Shown here one piece after another: positions 5,900 through 19,900 of a DNA stretch of 43,010 nucleotides. The translations under genes and the position numbers were made by a program. The notes under the pieces are model-generated. The model had not been told where the DNA came from and ran no database searches. It saw nothing but the letters and a program-made list of their open reading frames with translations. This DNA comes from a virus, in IMG/VR virus record IMGVR_UViG_3300025668_000018, positions 1 through 43,010 of that record. One strand, written 5' to 3'. How positions within the stretch are numbered: the stretch's first letter is position 1; every line of letters begins with the position of its first letter.

Positions 5900-7929
5900 T
5901 GCAACCAAATAATTTAACAGCTTTAGATTTTGAGGATATAAAATCCTCCATCAAATCATATCTAAGAACAAGAACTGAGTTTTCAGATTACGACTTTGAT
6001 GGTTCTGCTTTGTCATATCTTATTGATATGATGGCATACAATACTTACTATACCTCATTTAATGCGAATATGGCATTGAATGAGGCATTTTTGCAATCTT
6101 CTACAGTTAGAGATAATGTTGTTAATATCTCAAAACTTTTAAATTATACCCCAAGGTCAATTTCATCATCTAAAGCATGTTTGAAATTAAATTTAACGAC
6201 TACTGCTGTTAATGGAGTTTACCCCAGTTCTATTACATTAAAATCTGGGGCAGTTTGTACAGGTGGTAATTTTATTTGGAATACTCTTAATGATGTTACT
6301 GTTGCAGTTAATACAACTACTGGTGCAGCAGAATTTGACAATCTTACAGTTTATGAAGGAAGTGTTCTTAACTTCACTTATATTGTAAATACGTTTGCCA
6401 GACAAGTATATACAATTCCTTCTCAAGATGTAGATATTGATACGCTTACTGTTAAAATCAAATCTAACGAATCTTCTACAGCATCAGATATTTACAGTAA
6501 AGTTGATATTGTTACTAACTTAACTGCGACTAGTAAATCATATTTCGTCTCCGAAGGCGAGGATATGAGATATGAAGTTAGATTTGGAGACGATAGTGTT
6601 GGTCGAGCAGTAAAAGATGGCGAAGTCATTGACCTTCAATACTTGACTACTTCGGGTGCAAGTGCAAATGAAGTTAGCAGATTTGCATTTGTCGGTAGAT
6701 TGATAGATTCTTTTGGTACTTCATACTCTGGTGCAGTAGCAACAGTAACAACCAAGGAGAGATCGCAGCAAGGGTCTGCAGCAGAGTCTATTGAGTCTAT
6801 TAAGTACAATGCACCTAGATTCTATTCATCGCAGTACAGAGCGGTTACAGCGCAAGATTATGCATTGATTACAAAGAAAATATATTCCAATGCAGATACT
6901 GTTGTTGCCTATGGTGGAGATTCTTTGAATCCTCCCATCTATGGAAAAGTATTCATTACAGTAAGAACAAAAACAGGTTCTACACTTAATGATATTACAA
7001 AAAAACAACTTTCTTTGGATTTGAGGAAGTATGCAATGGCTGCTATTGATCCAGTTATTGTTGACCCTGATAATATTTACATTTATACTAAAATCTTTGC
7101 ATTATATGACACTGGAAGTGGTTCAAATTCATCTACAATTAAAACAAATATTCAGAATGCTATAACTGAGTGGGCTAATCAGGTTAATATTAATAACTTT
7201 AACTCTACATTTAAAAGTCAGGATTATCAAAGAGCAATCAGTCTTTCAGATTCTGCAATTAGTGATGTTTCTGTTCAAACGACTCTTCTGAAGTATATTA
7301 CACCTATAACAAATCAAACAAACACATATTGCATTTCTACTGGAGGAGCTCTTTATAATAGTGCTCCTAGTCAAGACGGTAGTGATGGAACTTGTAAGAA
7401 AGAACCTATTCTAGTCTCAGGGACTTTTAGAACTTTTGATAGACCTGGTGTTGACCAACAGTTTGAGGATGATGGATTTGGAAATCTTAGAACATATTAC
7501 AATAGTGGTACTAAGAAAGTCTATACGAATAATTCTGCAGGAACTGTAAATTATGATACTGGTGAGGTTTGTTTTGGTCCTATCAATATTATCGGGGCAG
7601 GGGTAAATGTTACTCCCACAACCAACACTAATATTTCCGATTCTGTTACGGGAGCAGGATTGATTATCGATCTAGACCAACTTCCAACTGGTCTTCAAAT
7701 ACCAGTATTGCTTATTCCAGCAAACAGTACAACCATCCCTGCTTCCACTCCTGGAACAATCATTAACATCATCAATCCTGAGGTTACAGTTGCTCCAATT
7801 GGCACTACTCCCCCTACGACTATACCTCTAAATAGTTTGACGCCAAGTGTCTTCAATTCTACGCCAACAACGATTGAACTTACACCATTAGACAATAGCG
7901 GCTCCGTAAACACTTCTAGTTGTTTTTAA
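5899..7929 (+). CDS. 6: Baseplate wedge subunit gp6
   Basis: This 676-residue protein is close in length to T4 gp6 (660). It carries gp6/baseplate-J features: an N-terminal helical region with RTEFSDYDFDGSALSYLIDM and the SSTVRDNVVNISKLLNYTPRS segment, then YNAPRFYSSQYRAVTAQDY in the middle, the most recognisable J-family stretch. gp6 dimers form the inner ring that holds wedges together, with gp25 bound. Residues from about 575 to the end form a Pro/Thr/Ile-rich, low-complexity tail (TTTIPLNSLTPSVFNSTPTT), probably extended and unlike the T4 core. The gene overlaps gp25 by one base and is followed after 7 bp by the giant gene. Confidence 0.93.
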   Translation: MQPNNLTALDFEDIKSSIKSYLRTRTEFSDYDFDGSALSYLIDMMAYNTYYTSFNANMALNEAFLQSSTVRDNVVNISKLLNYTPRSISSSKACLKLNLTTTAVNGVYPSSITLKSGAVCTGGNFIWNTLNDVTVAVNTTTGAAEFDNLTVYEGSVLNFTYIVNTFARQVYTIPSQDVDIDTLTVKIKSNESSTASDIYSKVDIVTNLTATSKSYFVSEGEDMRYEVRFGDDSVGRAVKDGEVIDLQYLTTSGASANEVSRFAFVGRLIDSFGTSYSGAVATVTTKERSQQGSAAESIESIKYNAPRFYSSQYRAVTAQDYALITKKIYSNADTVVAYGGDSLNPPIYGKVFITVRTKTGSTLNDITKKQLSLDLRKYAMAAIDPVIVDPDNIYIYTKIFALYDTGSGSNSSTIKTNIQNAITEWANQVNINNFNSTFKSQDYQRAISLSDSAISDVSVQTTLLKYITPITNQTNTYCISTGGALYNSAPSQDGSDGTCKKEPILVSGTFRTFDRPGVDQQFEDDGFGNLRTYYNSGTKKVYTNNSAGTVNYDTGEVCFGPINIIGAGVNVTPTTNTNISDSVTGAGLIIDLDQLPTGLQIPVLLIPANSTTIPASTPGTIINIINPEVTVAPIGTTPPTTIPLNSLTPSVFNSTPTTIELTPLDNSGSVNTSSCF

Positions 7930-7936
7930 AAAATAG

Positions 7937-10900
7937 ATGGATATCAATAAGGTTTCACACGTCTCCTCGTATCAAACTCCTCAGTTTATAGAGAGTGAGT
8001 ATCCCCTATTCAATAAATTTATTGAATACTATTATCAGTCCCAAGAAAAGACTGGATTGGGTCAAAATATCGTTAATAATTTTCTTCAATATCTTAATAT
8101 TGATAAGTTAGATATTAGTATTCTTGATGGTGCTACTAGAGTTGTTGAGCCTGTTGGTGTAAGTGATACAACAATTACTGTTGAGACTGTAGACCCCTTT
8201 CTTGAGAAAGATGGTTCTGTTTTAATTGGCGACGAAGTAATTTATTATGAGGAGACTGTATCTTCTCCAAACATTGCATTAACTCCTGGTATTTCTTATA
8301 CTCAGGTTCAACTTAAGTGGGTTCTACTTGCCAACAATATTAGTCTCTTTGACGGTACAAGAACTGTCTTCCCTTTAGTTTCTCAAGATAATCCTATTGG
8401 ACCCTCTTCACCACAACACCTCATTGTTAAAGTTTACGGAAGAACCTTAACTCCAGTAGTAGATTATAACATTAGTGGAACTAATATTGTCTATACAACT
8501 GCCCCTAGAGTGGCGACAGCTTCTGATGATATTAGTACTACTAGCGTTACATATTTAAATGGTTTCAGTGAGAATACCATTGTACAAGTTGATGATATTT
8601 CCAGTGCTTTTGGTGACAATAAAACTAGTTTTGAACTGACTGTCAATAATCAGAAGTATGAACCTATTGCAGATGAGTTCTTACTTGCTGTTTATGATAA
8701 TAGACTACTTGTTCCTAAGGTAGATTATTTTACTGATGGATCTATCTTTGTATTCAATGTACCACCATTGAATGGTAGATCTCTGTCTTTATATTCCATC
8801 GAAGCACCTATCCCATCTTTTGGTTCTGGTGCTGTTGGATATGCTAGAGTAAATGATTTTGGAAATATCAGTTCTGTAATCCCAAGTGCAAACGGTTCTG
8901 GGTATAGATTCGATTATCCTCCTAAGGTTAGTGTAAATTCTAGTGTAGGTTCTGGTGCTTCTGTAAAGACTCTAGTAGATGGAATTAAGTCAGTTTCGTT
9001 ACTTAGTGGTGGTGCTGGATATAGTGAAAGTAATCCTCCCACTGTAAAAGTTCAATTTCCTACAAAAGAAGGATATGTAGAACCAACTTTAAAAGCAACG
9101 GTAACTAACGGGGCAGTTAGTGCTATTGACATCGTTAGTTCGGGTAGTGGATACACATTTACTCCTAGAATCACTTTTGAACAACCTGGAGGCGCTATCC
9201 TTGCCACTCCAACTATTGTTAATGGATCAGTTAGTGGTGCTATTACTATTACTAGTGGTGGTCAAGGATATACCACTCCTCCTTTGGTATACATTGATGA
9301 ACCTACAGGAGTTGATGGTATTAAAGCATCATTTACAACTACCTTGACAGATGGTGAAATTACTACTGTTAATATTCTAAATGCTGGTCAGGGTTATGAA
9401 ACAGTCCCTAGAATTTCTGTTATTGATCCTGTTGGAGCACAAGTTCTTGAAACTAAAGTTGACGGAGATGGCAGAGTTATTTCTGTTGAACTTTTGTTTG
9501 GTGGCAACGGATATACCGATGTCCCATCTGTTTATATCGTAGATAATCGTCAGAATGATGTTGGTACTTATATTGGAGGAACAGGTGCTACTGCAGTAGC
9601 AGCAATTTTCAATGGACAAATTACTGATATTAATATCACCAACTTTGGTACTGGATATAGTGCAGATAATCCTCCTCAAATTGTAATTCAAAAACCTGTT
9701 GATGCTAAGGCATCTGCAACAGTTGGTTTGCAGGAAATTACAGGTTTTTCTGTTCTTAAATCAGGAAAAGAATATACTAAAGCACAATTCCTTGGTTGTG
9801 CCAGAGCTGCTTCGGGTATTACTAATTATACACAAGATGGCAATGCAGTATTCTCTAATAACACTGTAGCAGCAGCGGCACCTACTGATGCGTCTGTAAA
9901 GTGTCTGGATGCATTGTTTGTTAAGAGACTGCTTGATAAGTATACAGAACAGTTCTTACCTGATGTTCCTACACTAGATTATAGCAAGATTGATGTTCGT
10001 ACATCGATCAAGACTATTAAAGACTTCTATTCTGCAAAGGGCACATCTTTCAGTATTGCATATTTGTTTAAACTTCTTTATGGAGAAACTGTAACAGTTT
10101 CATATCCTAAAGACCAAATTATCAAACCTTCTGCAGCAACCTGGTCTGTTGATACTGTTTTACGTGCAACATTAGTTAGTGGTCTTCCAGAAAATATTCA
10201 AGATGGTCTTCTATGTCAAGTTGCTGATATCTCAGATCCAAATATTTTAGCAGCAACAGCATTGATTGAAAATTTCATTTCAATTCAAACTGCCCAAGAT
10301 ACAATCTATGAACTTGCACTTTCAGAAGAAACAATTCAAGGGACATTTATAGTTCCATACAAAACAAAACTTGCTGAACCTCTTAATACTACAGAAGGTA
10401 TCATCACTGTTGACTCTACTATTGGATGGCCAGAAAGAAACGGCGAATTTGTAATTTCCACTGGTGTTGGTTCTGAAGTTGTTCAGTATAAAGAAAAATC
10501 ACTAAACCAGTTTATTGAGTGTACTCGTTCTGTTAACGGTGTTGTAGAAGATTGGGACTCTGCTACTCAGGTATCGTCCAACTTTAACGTATTCATCAAT
10601 AAAGGGACTGCTCAAGAAGTAGTGTTGAATATTGTTGGTATTGTTGATGCTCAACAAACAACACTCACCGATACTGGTTCTTATTACTTACCAGGTGATA
10701 AACTACTAATCTCCAAACTAGGTGGTACTGGAACAGGTCCAGAACTTACAACTTGGTTGTATAATGTTAAAAAGTTGATCGAAGTTGGGACAATCACTTT
10801 TGGTGGAATCAATAATCAATCTGCTACTGTAACTTGTAACAATCCTCATGGTCTACTAGTTGGAGATCAAGTTACAATTTATGGTGCAAATCCAATCATC

Positions 10901-13900
10901 TATAACGGATCTTTCCTTGTAACTTCTAGAGATAGTACTACTGTATTCCAGTATCAACTTCCTCAACCTGCAAATGTAGTTCCTCAAGGAAATATTCTTG
11001 TCTCTATTGACTTGAACAAAGGTAAGTCGGATAGTTCTGCAGTTAATAATGCAATCAGTCCTTACACAACGAATGTTCAGAATACATTCTTCAATACTAC
11101 AAACACTTATATTGCGTCTACAGGTATTCCAAACTATAATATTGGTCCTTTCCCTGGATCTGCATTATTACCTGGCAACCAACGTAAATTAAATAGATTC
11201 CCAATCAATCCTGTTACAATCTCAACCAAAAATTTGATTGTACCTGGTCCTATCGGAACTTGGGTTAATGGTGTCTCTATTTGGTCTTATAAGTCTGATG
11301 TCACTAAAATCTTTGGTGCTGTAACGTCAGTTGATATCACTAATGCAGGAAGCGGATATGATGCTGCATTCCCACCAGCAATTACGATTAGTGGTGGTGA
11401 AGGAACTGGAGCAGCAGCAAGTGCGACTGTTAACGGTTCTATCAGTGAGGTTACAGTAACTGCAGGCGGTTCTGGGTACACTTCTTCTCCATTGGTATCT
11501 ATTGTTGGTGGAGGCGGTTCTGGAGCGTCAGCAACAGCAATTATCACAAAGGGTGTAGTTTCTAGTATTCTTGTTAACTCTGGAGGAACTGGATATACAT
11601 CACAACCATCTATTACTGTTGTTGGTGGTGGGGGATCTGGTGCTGAGGGTACTGCAGCGGTTAGAGGACCAATTCAATCAGTCACTATCACTAATGGTGG
11701 GTCATCTTATACATCTAATCCTAGTATCATTCTTAGTTCTGGTACTGGTGCTGTTGCACAGGCAATTGTTAATGATGGACGTATTATTTCAATCGCTATC
11801 ATTTCGGCAGGTTCTGGATATACTACAGCACCAGAGGTAACTATCCAAGGAGAGGGTTTTGGTGCTGTTGCTAGAGCAACTATTGATGTTGATGGTGAAA
11901 ATGCTGGTAAAGTTACTGGAATTGAAATTATTAACAGAGGTATTGGATATAGTCAAGGTACGACTATTATCAATTTAAACTCTGTTGGTCAAGGTGCTAC
12001 TTTTGCAGCAAATGTATTCCAATGGACTTATAACTTACAAGAGACGACAACCGTTGATGCTGCTAAGGGATCTGTATTTGAGGGATTCAATAATCAGTAT
12101 GGTGGAGAATATGCACACCTTTCTAATCCTCAACGACTTAGATATATTTTAGGTGATAACCTATTTGTCAATGTAAGTGGACAAATTCTTGAACAGGATG
12201 ATCAATTAGCACACTCTCCTATTATTGGTTGGGCATTTGATGGCAATCCAATTTATGGTCCTTATGGATATTCAGATCCTACCAATCAGTCTTCTTCAAT
12301 CGCTAGATTGGGAACTTCTTATCGATTAAAGACAAATTTAGTTTATGATGTGATTACAAATCCAAATCCTGTTAGAACTGCTGGACCTCTTTTAACAGAT
12401 GAGATTGCAGGTAAGTTTGTAGAAGATTATGAGTATTCTTTCAGTTTAGGTGACCTTGACCAATACAATGGTAGATTCTGTAAGACTCCAGAGTATCCTA
12501 ACGGTAGATATTGCTACTTTGTAACTATTGATGCTACAGAAGCAGGCAATCCTGTATTCCCATATATTCTTGGACCAAGTTTTAACTCGGTTGTTGATGT
12601 CTGGAATCTTTCTACGAGTGCTGTTCAGCAAAATATTCCTATTGGTGTTGTTCGTTATCGCGATCCTTATGAAAATGTAGATATTGACGTTGAAAGGGCA
12701 CCAAATGCATCTACTAATGGATTGACATTGGAAAATGGCGATCTTCTAACTTTTGATGTAGAAGATGAAAATAGAGATGGTGTTATTAGTGCAGAAGAAA
12801 CTGCAGATCCAGATCAAATCTTTGAAGAGTCTCCATTACAACTATTCGATTACTTCCCGAAAGTAAAACTAGACTCCAAGGTTGATATTGAAGTTGAAAC
12901 TATCACTAAATTTGAGGATGCTTCAATTACAGGATTTGTTGTTGAAAATTCTGGTATTAACTATCAGGTAGATGATAGACTAATCTTTGATAATACAGAT
13001 ACTGGTGGTGATGGTGCTTCTGCACGAATTTCTAGAATTAAAGGTGAAACAGTTTCTGGGTATACATTTGAAAATGTTAGTGGTGAGAATTTTGGTGTAC
13101 TAACTACCAATGTCCCACATAATCTACAGCTTGATGATTCTGTTTTTGTAGATTATACTCCTATAATGGATAATACAAATAAAACATTTGTAGTCCGTCA
13201 ATATAAGGGTATTGAAGATATTGTAATTACACAATCTGGTTCTGGATACAATGAAGATATCCCTCCCACTCTTGTTATTGATGGAGATGGTATTTCTGGT
13301 GACCTTCAAGCAATTGTTACTAGTGTTGGATCAATTGATACCGTAAATATTCTTAATTCTGGTTCTGGATACACTTCTAATCCTAGAGTTATCATTAGCC
13401 ATCCTCAGGTATTCAAAAAAGCAGAATATATTGTTTCTAAAATAGAAAACAATGAAAATGTAAAAGTCAATGACATATTTGTAAACGAAAGTAAGGAAAT
13501 CTTTATCTGTGGTAAAACTTTAGACTCTAGTGGTAATGTTGTTGCATTTGTTTCTAAACTTTCCACAACAGGTGTCAAAGAGTGGGAAAAAACATTAGAA
13601 CTTACTTCTGGAACTAATTATGCAGAGTTCCAAAAACTCTATGTTGATGGTGATGATATCTGGGTAGTTGGTGTCAACCGACCAAATATCTTGGTTTTGG
13701 ATGCATATAATCCAGATATCATTTTGGTAAAATATACACAATCTTCTAATGGATTGAGTGCGACTCTTCAGTTCCAAAAAGGATATTCGGGAATCTCTGG
13801 TTCTACTAGAGCTGATAATGTCACATGTATCAAAAAATATTCAGATACTCGATATGTAATCGGAGGATATACTAATACTAACTCAGGAAGTCCTTTTGAT

Positions 13901-16900
13901 GCATTTATTGCCTTAATTGACACTGCTGGTAGTTTTGCAATTAAGAGAAAAATTGCTTCTGTAGATGATTCAGAAAAACTTACCGATATTGTTGTAGATG
14001 ACGGTAATATCTACTTCACTTTAGAAACTTCTAATACAAGCAGCGATAATAATGTTAATGTTGCATTTGGTAAAGCAATTGTAGGAACCAATGCCATTGA
14101 GGTTGAATACATTAATGAGTACAGCAATGCTGGATATTCATTCTTAGATAGTAGTCTTGCCATTGATGAATTTAAAGAACTTTATATCACTTCCACACTT
14201 AGAGCGAAGAGTGATAATGTCACTAGAGATAGTGTATGGGTTGGTAAAGTTAATACTGCTGGTAGTTTTGTTTGGAATTATAGATACCTTGCTCCAGGTA
14301 GGGATGTGAATGCTGTAGGTAAATGTGCCGTTGATATCTTCGGTGATTTAAACATTGCATTTAACAGAGTAGATAATACTACTGGTCTTAAAACTGTAGA
14401 TACTGTTAAGATTGGATATGATGGTGTAGTTAAAAATCATACAACTAATGAGTTCAATGAAAACAGAATCGAGGGTATTACAGCACATTCTATCGATGTA
14501 GATAACTCTGGTGATGTATATGTCTTTGGTCAGACTTCGTGGAACAGAAATGAATTCTTACTTGAGTTTACTGGTGGTGCCACTACAGATACTTTTGGCA
14601 ACTACACCCCAACGTTTGTTGGTGCTGATGCAACACAATCACTACATTTAGATGGTGGAGTTGCAAAAATTTATGGTAGAGATATTGCAACCCCTGCTAA
14701 TTGGGAAAATGCATACATTGAATTCCCTAACAACACCTTAGGCAATACACTCAATGAAAACTGGACTTTAGAGTTCATGTTATACCAAGATTCTGCTTCG
14801 ACTGATACTCATAGTCAAGATCAGCAAACTTTAGTTGCTATTGGCGATGCTACCGATGCAACTGGTGGTCTCTGGTTATATTATGATCGTACTGCTGCAG
14901 GTCCATCAGGATATTTGGAGTTGGTTGTAACTAACAACACCACATCCATCAATTCTGCTGGAGGTGCTGTACAGTCCACTCTGACTACGATGTTTGCTGA
15001 TGATACTTGGCAATTTATTGGATTAAAGAAAGAAGGTAATGTATTTACGGTTTATGTAAATGGTATTAGTGTTATTACTGCTACTGTTGCTGATACATCG
15101 TTCACATCTAAGAAACTTTATATTGGTAACATTGCTGGCAGGAATGGTACAACTGGAAATTGGAGAAAGGATGAGCAAGGTCAGTATTTTGTAGATAATC
15201 TTAAACTGAGAAATCGTGCTATTAATCCTACGGTTCCTTCTGATGTATCTGTTCTACCTACTAATGGTGCATTTGGTTTAAGTTATAGTTGGACTGATAC
15301 AGCATGGTTCAGCACATACAATAATGTGCATGATTACATTGATTATTCTGGTTGGGGTGTAAAAGTTGATAAAGATGCTGACTCTGCAAGAATTGGCGAT
15401 CAAGGTATTCAACTAGTTACTCAACTTGGATATGTTCGTACTGCAGTTACTCCTGTAACAGGTAGCACTTTAACTATTGGTAGCACAGGATTTGCTCTAG
15501 GTTCTTTAGGTCTTCAATCTTTAGACTTTGATGATGCAACAACTGTAATGACTCAGGATACTGAGACACTAACATACACTAAAGATATTTGGAGTTCTAG
15601 AACTGCCACAATTCCTTCTCCTGGATCACAAAAACTGATTATTAGCGCGGTTGTCAAGGATAGGTATTACTTCAAAGTTACTAATACTGTTAAAATTGAC
15701 AATGTTCAAATTTTAACCGTTAATCAGGCATTTAGATTTACTGTCGGCACAAAATTAGTTTTGAATGACGATAGTGGAAGTTTTGTCAATAGCGGATATA
15801 TCACAAAAGTTGATACTGATAATAATAAAGTATATTTGGCAGTTAATAACAATTCCTGGACTGATGACTTAAACACAGGTCAACTTTCTACAACTCAATT
15901 TAGTGAGCAGTCTACATACGGTATTGTTGGACCAATTCCTCTTGATATCAATCAAATTGATTCATATACATTTGCTCAGGTAGATAACACCACTCCTGGC
16001 ACCTTCACCATCGATCTTGACAAGTATAACTTAGATGGTACTTATAATGCAGCGGGTGGTCAAAATCTTGATTCCTTTGCTAAGTTCAAACCATATTCTG
16101 ATGATGATTATGCGGTTAGAATCGATGAAATTTCAGGTTCTTCTACATTCATCGTAGGATCGGTAGTCACTATAAATGGTGGAGATATTAGTTATAATGC
16201 AGCATATAGCACAGCGACTATTACTAATCTCACTGGTGTTCTTAAGATTACATTAGTTGCTAATCTAACAAAGATTCTTAGAGTTACTGCTGTAGCAAAT
16301 AGTGATGAAGTTTATGTCATTACTGACACTAGGCACTATCTAACTCCTGGATCTATGCTGAACGTAGATGGGAATCCATCAGAAACTGTTAATACAGTTG
16401 TTTATGATGAATATGATGGTTCTTTCCCTGTAGATACTGTAATCAGTCCTTTAGAATTTACATACAAACTTCCACAGGCAGCAGTTACAAGTCCTGCTAG
16501 TAGTTCTGGTAATGTTAGTATCTATGTTAAGTCTCCTGTCCTGAAGATGTATTATGGTCACCAGTATTTGTTTGACCTCAGTCATTCTTCGATGCTTGGT
16601 GGTAATTTATCCTTCTCGAAAGATCCTCTTTACAAACTTGAGTATTCATTCAACTCCATCGAAAGAGTTGGAACTCCTGGAGTAACTGGTCAAGGTGCCA
16701 CTACACCTACCGTTAAGTTCAAAGTTGATGAAGGTATTGTAACAAATATCTCATACTACTTCGATCCTTCTAGGGTTGGTGATAACGATTCACCCATCAT
16801 TCAAGGTAGTTATCTTGATGTTGTTACCTCTCCATATAAAGGAACATTCCAAGTTAGTGGTGTTGCTGGTGCAACTATTACTAGAGGGGCAGATCAGATT

Positions 16901-19900
16901 AAATTCCCTCTAATCAATGAACCAGAAGGGAATGCTGATGTTTCTAGAGCGTCATATTCAACTAGTTCCAGAAGGGCAGTTGGTTCGATCGATAGTATTC
17001 GTATTGTTAATCCTGGCGGATTCTACACAAGACTTCCTATTGTTGATAGCATTCAATCCACAAGACAGATTGAAAGAGTTAGTATCACTGAACCTGGTAC
17101 TGAATATGCTGTAGGACAGTATACAGGTGTTGCTATTGCTGGTGATGGCGAAGGTGGTTTCGTTACTATTACAGTTGCCGATGGAACTGATTCTGAGGGT
17201 AGTCCAATTCCTGGACAAGTTCAGAGTGTCCTCGTCACATCACCAGGAAAAGGATATACCACAGCAACCGTTGATATCGATTCTGTACCAGGCATTCTTG
17301 GCGCTGGTTTGACTGGTTCTGGTGCTGAAGTCACAGTAGTTATCCCCCCATTTGGAACAGCAGCATCTATCTTTACGGTAGGTTCAAGTGTCGGTAAGAT
17401 TAAAAAACTGAAGAATAATAACTTTGGTTATGATTATCCTCATGACTATACATTACGTCCTGAAATCACATTCCCAATTAATGCACAGTTAACATCTACT
17501 AGTATTTTGGATAGTGTTACAATCACTGATCCTGGTTCTGGTTATTCTCAGGCACCTGCAGTTATCATTACTGGTGGTGGCGGTACTGGTGCTATTGCCC
17601 AATCCACTATTAAGAATGGTCGTTTGGATAGAATTGAAGTCAAGGATCCTGGTCTTGGGTATTCTTCTACACCAAGTGTAGAATTAAAATCTTCGTTTAA
17701 TTACGTTGTTAACCTAGATTTGGGACTTTTGCAGTTCTCCTTCCCACATGGTATTGCACAAGGTTCTGAAATCACTCTCAACGTAGTAGATACTGGTGAT
17801 GGTGCTGATTTCCCAATCGCTGCTGGCGCTGTTGGTAGATTGAATGGTCTTACTACTTATTATGCAATTTCAGGAGCAGCAAATTCTCTTGAAGATGACC
17901 AATTAAAATTTGCAATCACTCCAGCAAACGCAGCACTTGGAGATGCATTATCGTTTACTAATGCTGGTACAGGTCGTCAACAAGTTCTTACAACATCGTT
18001 TGGTGGTGCAGCAACAGCAAATGTTATTACATCAACTTTCCTTGAGGGTGAGCAAGTGTATCAAGGCAGTTCTTTTGAAAATGCTACTGCACTTGGATTT
18101 GTCTCCACAAATAATGGTTGGCAAGTTGGACCTAGAATTGTAAAAATCGTCGATTACACTGGAGACTTTAACATTGGGGAAAGTATAACAGGTGTTATCT
18201 CCAAATCTTCTGGTACTATTAGTTCTTTGAATATCGCTACAGGTGTTCTTGATGTTGGATCTATCACAGAAACCTCAGGTCAGTTTATTGATGATGTTGG
18301 TAAACCCTCGGAGATTATCCAAAAGATTCAAGACTCCTATTATTATCAGGACTTCTCTTATGCAGTTAAGTCTGCTGTTTCAATTAATGAATGGAAAGAT
18401 ATTCTTATTAAGAATGTTCACCCTGCATCATTCAAAGTTTTTGGTGAACTCAATCTAAATGAATATGGATTTGTTCCTAATAAAGAAACATTCTTCCAGT
18501 TAACAAAATCTGTTGAACTTGCAAGACAAGCAACTGTACCAAACATTCAAAGTTTTGCTTTGGTTGAACCTGTATACAGTGCGTTTGATAATACAGAGGT
18601 ACTATTCCGTCAGAAGCGATTGACTTCTTCGGAGAACATCCTAACATCAGTTGTTCAAAGACTTGATGATATTTCAAATCTATTTGATGGTGAGAGAATT
18701 TCATTCCCACTACAAATTGATGGATCGAACGTTGTCGCCAACGCAAATCAATTGATGATTATTTTGAATGGTGTTGTACAAACTCCAGATACATCATTTG
18801 AAGTTCAAAACGATTCTATTGTTTTCTCAGAACCACCTCAACCTCCTGCTAGTGTTAAGTATGTAAATGTTACTATTCAACCAATTCAGGTCTATAAGTT
18901 TACAATTACTAATAATAGTGGTATTTTCCCAAGCACAAATAACACAGTTTTAGGAACACAATCTGGATCAAGACTTACTGTTACTAGTGTTGTTGGTGAT
19001 GATATTTTTGGTTTCGTTGCAGAAGGTAATGTTGGTATTGTTACCGCACTTAACAATGCTACATTAACTTCTGGTGCTGGTTATACTGATGGAACTTATT
19101 CAGATGTTGCTACTACTTCTAGTGGAGTTGGTACGGGACTTACTGTTAATATCACTGTCGCTTCTGGTGCTGTAACTCAAGCAAGTATCAATAGTGTTGG
19201 CGTTGGATATGCTTCTTCTGAAGTTATTACAATCACAGGTGGTACTACATCAGCAACTATTGCAGTCAGTACTGTTAGTGGATTTAATATTAACGAACTG
19301 ATAAGTGTTGGTGCAACTGGATTTACAGCAACTCTCACAGAAATTACTCCAATAGTTAACCTCAATCTGTTTAGTTTCAATGAGCAGATTAAAAACTTAA
19401 CTGGCAAAATTGCTGTAGTTGAAGAGGTCAACCTAGAAACAGGAGATTCTGTTCCTCTTGCCGATTTAAGATATACTATTGGTGCAGGAACGAGTACTGT
19501 TGAGGTTATCGACTCTGCTGCATTGACAGATACTGCAGTTCCAGCAAGCGTCTTTAGTGTAGATGCCAACTACCAGTTAGGAGCAGAGATTGTTACAGTG
19601 TCTGCTATTACAGTTGGACCTAATTCAACTACACTGACTGTATTGAGGGGTCAGTTGGGAACGACTGCTACTTCTCACCAAGAGGATCTGCCTTTGTATG
19701 GTACTGACATTAGTATTACTAATGAGTTGGCATTGAGTAAGACTGTAGGTACATATCAATCAAAACCTGGACTATTTGATATTCGACTTGATGATGTCAT
19801 TATTGGTTCTCAATCAGGTGTTGTTGCTAGAATTACCTCAACATCTGCATATCAAGATCCTACTACAAACGAATTCATCGAACAGGTTAATATTTCTGAT

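Noticed and set aside
11287-11547. Minus-strand frame rich in Pro and Ala
   Set aside because: It is the antisense image of GGxGY repeat block 2; runs such as PEPPPP arise from Gly codons on the + strand. Similar mirrors occur at 9377-9691, 19177-19569 and 33135-33508.
8840-17690. Regular repeats as a possible CRISPR array or DNA repeat
   Set aside because: The repeats are in frame, diverged at DNA level, and conserved at protein level with a period of about 115 bp; they are protein repeats.
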